46,991 nt of DNA. Origin: Bacillota bacterium (GTDB lineage Bacteria > Bacillota > Clostridia > Acetivibrionales > DSM-1351). Of the stretch, positions 41,853 through 46,991 are shown in pieces. The position numbers were made by a program, and so were the translations under genes. The number at the start of each line of letters is the position of its first letter. Within the stretch, counting starts at the first letter, position 1. The DNA lies in assembly GCA_023444055.1 (NCBI GenBank), contig JAEZRV010000036.1:1-46991 (forward strand), read 5' to 3'. The notes under the pieces were generated by a model. The model ran no database searches. It had not been told where the DNA came from and saw nothing but the letters and a program-made list of their open reading frames with translations.

Positions 41853-44099
41853 ATGAAGGTTTTGCACATAATCGGCGGAGGAGATGTCGGTGGAGCAAAG
41901 GTGCACGTTTTATCACTGGTAAAGGAACTCACTTCACATATAGACGTGACTCTTTTAAGTCTTAGACCTGGAGCCTTTGCAGATGAAGCCCGTGCAATGG
42001 GAATAAAAGTAGAAGTTATTAAATCTTCCAATGTTTTGTCAGATATAAGTAATGCAATAAAGTATGTTAATAAAAATAATTTTGATATAATTCATTCACA
42101 TGGTGCAAAGGCTAATATATTCGGATATGCCATTAAAAAGGCTTGTAAGGTACCAGTTGTAACAACGATGCATAGTGACTATAAGTTGGACTATATGCAG
42201 AGTGTTTCTAAAAGATTGACGATAGGATTACTTAATTCAATTGTTCTTAGAAAACTTGATTACTTTATAGTAGTAACTTCAGCGTTTAGAAAGATGCTTA
42301 CTGATAGAGGATTCTATAATAATCAAATCTATACAATTCTAAATGGTATAGATTTTAACAAGCCGCTAAAAGACTATTCTAGAAAGGATTTTTGCGATAA
42401 ATTTAATATTGCCTTAAATGACGATGATATATTAGTTGGTACTGCTGCTAGGCTTGATCCTGTTAAGGATATAGGTACTCTTCTTGAGGCGGCAAAGCTT
42501 GTTGTCCAGAAAAATCCTAATGTTAAATTCCTTATTGGTGGTGAAGGAGATGAAGCAAAGGAATTGAAGGCACGTTCAACCAATCTCGGCTTGAATAAAA
42601 ATGTATTTTTTATCGGTTGGCTTGACGACCCTTATGAGCTAATTAGCATATTAGATATAAATGTAATGACCTCCATAAGTGAAGGTTTTCCATATTATCT
42701 TCTTGAGGGTGCGCGTTTTTCAAAAGCAACCATTTGCAGCAGAGTAGGAGGAATTCCTGACTTAATTGAATCGTCTGTAAACGGGTACCTTTTTGAACCG
42801 CGAGATTATAATACTCTAGCTGAGCAATTGCTTTGTCTAGCCCAAGATAGTGATAGGAGAGAATCCTTTGGAAGTAAGCTCTACACTAAAGCAGATAAGG
42901 AATTTTCACTTACTGCCATGCGTAGAACACAGTTAGAAATTTATACTTCAATTAAAAAAGATATTTCAAATAGAAGTACTAGAAGAAAATATGATGCAAT
43001 TATTTCTGGCTACTATGGTTTTAACAATATCGGTGATGATGCAATGTTGACATCTATACTCTATAACTTGAGGCAACACAAACCGAATATATCCATTTTA
43101 GCCTTGTCTAGGAAACCTGATGGAACTAGCCAAAGCTACGGAGTTGCTTCTATAAATAGAAAAAATATATTTACAGTATTTTGTGCCATGAGAAAGGCTA
43201 AGCTCTTTATTTATGGTGGTGGTAATATTATTCAGGATAGTACAAGTTCTCGCTCTCTAATTTATTATTTGGGTACAGCTTGGCTAGCAAAGAAGCTTAA
43301 ACTCAAAGTTATGTTCTATGCAAACGGTATAGGTCCAATTAACAAACCAATGAATGCAGAGTTTTCGCGAAAAATACTAAATAAAGCTGATATTATAACT
43401 GTAAGAGAAAAATTATCGTTTTATGAACTTAAAAGAATGGGTATTACTAAGCCTAAAATAGTTCTAACAGCTGATGCAGCGCTTGCATTAAAGATAGATA
43501 ATAATGTTCAGATTGATGTGCTTTTAAATAATGAAGGTATACCTCTTGATGGAAAGTATGCAGGTTTTTCCGTAAGAAAATGTCCAGGCTTAGAAAATTT
43601 GCAGCACGAAAAATATGAAAGTACCATTGCTAAGATAGCAGATTATGTTTATTTGACATATAATTTAAAGCCAGTTTTTATTCCTATGGAATACCATGTT
43701 GATATCATTACAATTAAAAATATTGTTTCAAAAATGAAAACAGAAAGCCATATTATAAGTGATAATCATTCAGTATCAGAAACACTTGCTATAATAAAAA
43801 GACTGGATATTATGGTTGCGATGAGACTACATGCTCTAATATTTTCAGCATACATGAATGTCCCATTTGTTGGTATAAGCTATCAACCAAAAGTCGAAGG
43901 GTTTTTAGAATATGTTAGCCAGCCATCAGTTGGAAATGTTAAAGACCTTTCTTTTGAAAAACTGCGTTTAAAAGTTGATTATATTATTCAAAATAAATCT
44001 ACTATAAAAGAAGAGCTTTCAGAATCTATTGAAGTTTTGATAAGTAAATCTGAGGAGAATTCTCGCCTTGCTATTGATTTGTTAACGGATGGTAAATAA
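41853..44099 (+). CDS. fusion of a GT4 glycosyltransferase and a CsaB-type pyruvyltransferase
   Basis: ATG 41853 follows GAGGAG. The 748-residue protein joins two enzymes. Residues about 1-370 form a GT4 glycosyltransferase with GGGDVGGAKVHVLSL, HSHGAKAN and SEGFPYYLLEGARF motifs. Residues about 378-748 form a polysaccharide pyruvyltransferase with SGYYGFNNIGDDAMLTSI, FIYGGGNIIQDS, ANGIGPINKP and MVAMRLHALIFS. CsaB adds ketal pyruvate to wall polysaccharide so that SLH-domain proteins can bind. The fusion suggests sugar transfer and pyruvylation on one polypeptide. The 200-bp gap upstream shows no clear promoter. Confidence 0.88.
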   Translation: MKVLHIIGGGDVGGAKVHVLSLVKELTSHIDVTLLSLRPGAFADEARAMGIKVEVIKSSNVLSDISNAIKYVNKNNFDIIHSHGAKANIFGYAIKKACKVPVVTTMHSDYKLDYMQSVSKRLTIGLLNSIVLRKLDYFIVVTSAFRKMLTDRGFYNNQIYTILNGIDFNKPLKDYSRKDFCDKFNIALNDDDILVGTAARLDPVKDIGTLLEAAKLVVQKNPNVKFLIGGEGDEAKELKARSTNLGLNKNVFFIGWLDDPYELISILDINVMTSISEGFPYYLLEGARFSKATICSRVGGIPDLIESSVNGYLFEPRDYNTLAEQLLCLAQDSDRRESFGSKLYTKADKEFSLTAMRRTQLEIYTSIKKDISNRSTRRKYDAIISGYYGFNNIGDDAMLTSILYNLRQHKPNISILALSRKPDGTSQSYGVASINRKNIFTVFCAMRKAKLFIYGGGNIIQDSTSSRSLIYYLGTAWLAKKLKLKVMFYANGIGPINKPMNAEFSRKILNKADIITVREKLSFYELKRMGITKPKIVLTADAALALKIDNNVQIDVLLNNEGIPLDGKYAGFSVRKCPGLENLQHEKYESTIAKIADYVYLTYNLKPVFIPMEYHVDIITIKNIVSKMKTESHIISDNHSVSETLAIIKRLDIMVAMRLHALIFSAYMNVPFVGISYQPKVEGFLEYVSQPSVGNVKDLSFEKLRLKVDYIIQNKSTIKEELSESIEVLISKSEENSRLAIDLLTDGK

Positions 44100-44238
44100 A
44101 CTAACTTCCTGCATAAAAAGCCTATGGGTGCTGGATACTTATAAATGGTTTATACCAGAATAATTGCTTGAATTCTTTATTGCATATTTTATCATTTGAG
44201 CAATTCATTTTTGTTTAATAGGCTTAAATACATTTTTT

Positions 44239-44342
44239 AAGGCGGCTGTGAAATGCATCATAACAATGATATCTTATGCTTAGGGGTTTTATTCCCAAGC
44301 AAAATAATGTTGTTAGGATATGTTTTGCAACAGCCTTTATTT
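44239..44342 (+). terminator. long imperfect hairpin, GGCTGTTG family
   Basis: An outer stem (AAGGCGGCTGTG with CAACAGCCTT) encloses about 80 nt, including a nested GCTTAGGGG/CCCAAGC hairpin, and runs into TTATTTGG. Its right arm resembles that of the element at 10571-10676. It probably ends the GT4-CsaB transcript. Confidence 0.55.
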
Positions 44343-44387
44343 GGATTCTCTGTCGGTCTTTAGTATATAACGCAAACTGAAGATTAT

Positions 44388-46301
44388 TTATTGAATGTCT
44401 AACTGCTCAGTTACATCTTCCCATACAGCATATAGCTCTTCAAGCTCTGATTCTTTTATCTGCTTTTCCTCATTTAGCTCAATTAATTTTAAATGATCTG
44501 TAGCAAACTCAACCATTTCATTTTCTATAGCCTTCAAACGCTGTTCTAGCTTACCAATATCTCTTTCTGTATCAGATAGCTGCTTTTCAAGTTTACGTAT
44601 TCTGCTACGTTCTTCTTTTGTTGCGATACGTGTCTGTTTAGCCTCCGATATACTAACCTCTTCATTTGAATTTTTATCATTTGCTACATTCTTTTTGTAA
44701 TGAGAATTATAAAATGTATAGTTTCCCATACAATCATTTACCGGATTTGAACCAATATCAATTATCCTAGTGGCAAGCTTGTCAATGAAATATCTATCAT
44801 GAGATACAATTAACATTGTACCCTCGTATTCGTACAGCGCCGCCTCTAAAATCTCTCTAGAATTAATATCTAGGTGGTTTGTGGGCTCATCAAGTATAAT
44901 GAAATTAGCATCAGAGAAAATAAGTTTTAGCATGGCAACCCTACTTTTCTCTCCACCACTTAATACAGATATTTTTTTGAAAACATCTTCATCGGTGAAC
45001 AAAAAAGCTGCCAGTGCACTTCTCACTTCAGTCTGGACTAATTTCTGATTCTCACTCCAAACTTCGTCAAGTATAGTGTTATCATTATTTAAATCAGACA
45101 TTTCCTGATCATAGTAGCCAAGCTTCACTTTAGCACCATAGTTGAATTTGCCTGATGAAGAATCTAGTCTTCCCGCTAATATTTTGAGTAAAGTAGATTT
45201 TCCGCAACCATTTGGACCTAGTAAAAAAACTCTTTCAGCCTTTCGTATCTTGAACCCGACATTTTTAAATAATTCTTTGTCATCAAATTTCTTAGAAACT
45301 GAGTCAACCTCTAAGACCTCATTTCCACTGGCTATAGTTTGATTGAATTTCATTCTTATCTTTTGTGGTTCGGCAGTAGGCTTGTCAATCTTCTCCATTC
45401 TATCAAGAGCCTTCTGTCTGCTCTCAGCTGCAATAATATTTCTTTCTCTGTTCCATCTTCTTTGTTGTTCAATATATGCTTCCTGACGAGCAATTTCCTT
45501 TTGTTGCAGCTGGTAATGTTTTTCCTGTATCTCTCTATTAGTAGCTTTTTGTTTTACATATTCAGAATAATTACAATTGTAAACCGTACTAGTACAATTC
45601 TCTATCTCAATAGTTCTATTAGTCACAGAATCAAGGAAATATCTATCATGGGAAATTATAAGCAAGCATTTTTTATAGCTTTTTAAATGGTCTTCTAGCC
45701 ACTCTACTGCTGCAATATCCAAGTGGTTAGTGGGCTCATCAAGCATAAGAATATCAGGTTCTTCAAGAAGTACCTTTGCTAAGGCTAATCTTGTCTTTTG
45801 ACCTCCGCTTAAAATGCTAACTTTCTTTTCAAATTCACTGTCATCAAAGCCTAGACCCCTAAGTACACCTCTGACCCGGCTATTATATTCATATCCTCCA
45901 AGATAAGAAAATCTCTCAGTTAATCTACTGTATTCCTTCATAAGTGATGACAATTTTTCTTTGTCGGTAGTAGTGCTTATTTCCTTTTCAACCCTATTGA
46001 TAGAGTTCTCCATATCTATCAAGTCTTTAAACACTTCAAGGAGCCCGTCCCAAAGCGTATTGTCAGAGTTTAAAGCTGCATTCTGCTTTAGATATCCTAA
46101 AACTAAATCTTTTGAAACAAAAACTTCTCCATCCTCTTGACTCAGCTCTCCTGTTATTATCTTAAATAAAGTAGATTTTCCAGCACCATTGACACCTACT
46201 AAGCCCACCTTATCATTTTCCTGTACACTAAAGGAAATATCCCGAATTATAGTTTCAGTTCCATATGCAAAACCTATATTGTTACAATTAAGTACAATCA
46301 C
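44388..46301 (-). CDS. ABC-F family ATPase
   Basis: The 637-residue protein has two ATPase cassettes and no membrane segment, as in ribosome-associated ABC-F proteins (Uup/YdiF/EttA type). Walker A motifs are GVNGAGKST and GPNGCGKST. Signatures are LSGGQKTRLALAKVLL and LSGGEKSRVAMLKLI, each followed by LDEPTNHLDI. A charged linker lies between the cassettes, and a coiled-coil C-terminal extension (from about 545) resembles the Uup DNA/RNA-binding tail. The start is a GTG after GGAGAG. Such proteins rescue stalled ribosomes or protect against antibiotics, and which applies is not visible. Confidence 0.92.
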   Translation of the reverse strand: MIVLNCNNIGFAYGTETIIRDISFSVQENDKVGLVGVNGAGKSTLFKIITGELSQEDGEVFVSKDLVLGYLKQNAALNSDNTLWDGLLEVFKDLIDMENSINRVEKEISTTTDKEKLSSLMKEYSRLTERFSYLGGYEYNSRVRGVLRGLGFDDSEFEKKVSILSGGQKTRLALAKVLLEEPDILMLDEPTNHLDIAAVEWLEDHLKSYKKCLLIISHDRYFLDSVTNRTIEIENCTSTVYNCNYSEYVKQKATNREIQEKHYQLQQKEIARQEAYIEQQRRWNRERNIIAAESRQKALDRMEKIDKPTAEPQKIRMKFNQTIASGNEVLEVDSVSKKFDDKELFKNVGFKIRKAERVFLLGPNGCGKSTLLKILAGRLDSSSGKFNYGAKVKLGYYDQEMSDLNNDNTILDEVWSENQKLVQTEVRSALAAFLFTDEDVFKKISVLSGGEKSRVAMLKLIFSDANFIILDEPTNHLDINSREILEAALYEYEGTMLIVSHDRYFIDKLATRIIDIGSNPVNDCMGNYTFYNSHYKKNVANDKNSNEEVSISEAKQTRIATKEERSRIRKLEKQLSDTERDIGKLEQRLKAIENEMVEFATDHLKLIELNEEKQIKESELEELYAVWEDVTEQLDIQ

Positions 46302-46340
46302 GTTAACTCTCCATCTGTTATTAAATTTAGCTCTCAGCTT

Positions 46341-46429
46341 ATAATACTATTGCGGACTACGTCCCGTCGCCGCAGATGCGGCTATTTAAAAATGTGATAC
46401 CATATTTTTAAATGCAAATTAGTATAAAA
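46341..46429. repeat. MITE-like short interspersed repeat, long form
   Basis: ATAATACTATT at the left end and AATGCAAATTAGTATAAAA at the right end are shared with 7028-7062. The interior carries GCCGCA/TGCGGC and ATTTAAAAAT/ATTTTTAAAT hairpins and is unusually GC-rich at its start. The rest of the 290-bp gap before the chemotaxis gene is AT-rich and empty. Confidence 0.5.
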
Positions 46430-46593
46430 TCTGCCGCTGAGAAAATCGAATAAATACATTAACCATTATAACAAAATATACCCCCTCTCATCTACATATT
46501 TTAAAATTTGAAGAGTCTGTGCATAAAATAATACTATTTCGTATTTAAAATATAGAAAAGATATTGAAATATATAAGTAGCATACAACAAATA

Positions 46594-46991
46594 TTACACT
46601 TTAAACTCTTTGGACATTTTCAAAAGCTTTTCTAAATTGTCCTCTGTTGCTGAAGCCATATCGGATATAAATTTTGCCTTTTCAAAAATTATGGAAGACT
46701 TCTGAGCTATATTCTGAGTACCACTTGCAGCTTCATTATTGGCAATGGAAATTTCATTGATTACCTTTATCATGTTCTGGATAGAGGCAGCTAGTTCCTC
46801 TGATGTTGCACTAAAATCTGTTACCAGTGTGCTCACATATTCTGCATCCTCATAATACTGCTCGCCTGTATGTACTAACGAATCATAATCTTTAATAACC
46901 TGCGATTCAATAAAAATTAATGCTTGCTCTGAGCTATGTTTCAAGTTTTCAACCGAATCAACAACCTGTTTTGTAACTTCTTGAATTTGAT
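46594..46991 (-). CDS. methyl-accepting chemotaxis protein, C-terminal part
   Basis: The frame enters from the right edge of the window, without a start, and covers the last 132 residues. Heptad-rich helices with FSATSEELAASIQNMIKVINEISIANNEAASGTQNIAQKSS match the descending helix of the MCP signalling domain, near its CheW/CheA-binding tip and adaptation region. The sensor half lies outside the window. An ATG at 46944 is internal, not a start. Confidence 0.85.
   Translation of the reverse strand, partial: QIQEVTKQVVDSVENLKHSSEQALIFIESQVIKDYDSLVHTGEQYYEDAEYVSTLVTDFSATSEELAASIQNMIKVINEISIANNEAASGTQNIAQKSSIIFEKAKFISDMASATEDNLEKLLKMSKEFKV

Noticed and set aside
41780..42031. Small ORF antisense to the start of the GT4-CsaB gene
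   Set aside because: No ribosome binding site and complete overlap with a well-supported gene.

Overview
The window is AT-rich bacterial DNA from a spore-forming, low-GC Gram-positive (class Clostridia). The evidence is the strong AGGAGG-type ribosome binding sites, the ctsR-mcsA-mcsB-clpC operon, a clostridial Rex, a GerMN spore lipoprotein, an orphan sensor kinase and several small glycine/cysteine-rich or lysine-rich proteins. One secreted protein ends in a cohesin-like domain and a dockerin-like domain, which points to the cellulosome-forming cellulolytic clostridia (Ruminiclostridium/Acetivibrio relatives). That placement is an inference. No tRNA, rRNA, CRISPR array, prophage or intact IS element was seen.

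Layout. Bases 1-4.5 kb: the start of an unknown leftward gene, a possible cysteine-rich microprotein, a GerMN lipoprotein, an orphan membrane histidine kinase, a thioredoxin-reductase-like flavoprotein lacking NADPH motifs, and a small Cys-rich membrane protein. 4.5-7 kb: a 46-bp duplication, a possible 41-residue peptide and three rightward unknown genes, the last behind an unusual 65-nt leader, then a leftward membrane protein. 7-13 kb, leftward: Tex, a PfkB-family sugar-phosphate kinase, a 40-residue protein, the UV endonuclease UvsE and a DUF2238 membrane protein. 13-17.3 kb, rightward: GtrA, a small stress-like protein, a sugar nucleotidyltransferase fused to a degenerate phosphomannomutase, and an RluA-type pseudouridine synthase. 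17.4-24.3 kb: an SH3-CAP secreted protein, a divergent IspF behind the second copy of the 65-nt leader, then IspD, a PIN-TRAM protein, CarD and RadA. 24.3-30.2 kb: a GH15 glucoamylase-like enzyme, a GT2 glycosyltransferase and the RCC1-FN3-cohesin-dockerin protein. 30.7-35.3 kb: the heat-shock operon ctsR-mcsA-mcsB-clpC with a visible CtsR operator and promoter. 35.9-47 kb: an EF-G-like GTPase, a structured leader before aroF-tyrA, rex, a GT4-CsaB fusion, an ABC-F ATPase and the C-terminal part of a chemotaxis receptor.

How the genes work together. The conserved Firmicutes block ctsR-mcsA-mcsB-clpC-radA-disA-yacL-ispD-ispF is recognisable but altered: carbohydrate-active and secreted genes sit between clpC and radA, disA is absent from its usual place, carD lies beside the yacL-like gene, and ispF is reversed and divergent. 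AroF and TyrA form a translationally coupled tyrosine/phenylalanine pair. GtrA, the nucleotidyltransferase fusion and GT4-CsaB suggest cell-wall polysaccharide building and pyruvylation for S-layer anchoring. Rex reports NADH/NAD+ and appears to repress itself.

The most unusual signal is a matched pair of 65-nt leaders (5600-5664 and 18697-18761). Both end 6-7 nt before a start codon that lacks a normally spaced Shine-Dalgarno. Both keep a T-loop-like CGAnTCC segment, a TTGCTTA segment and a 3' end that can form two mutually exclusive helices. One controls a divergent IspF and the other an unknown membrane protein. I do not recognise this RNA class. A second structured leader of unknown class lies before aroF.
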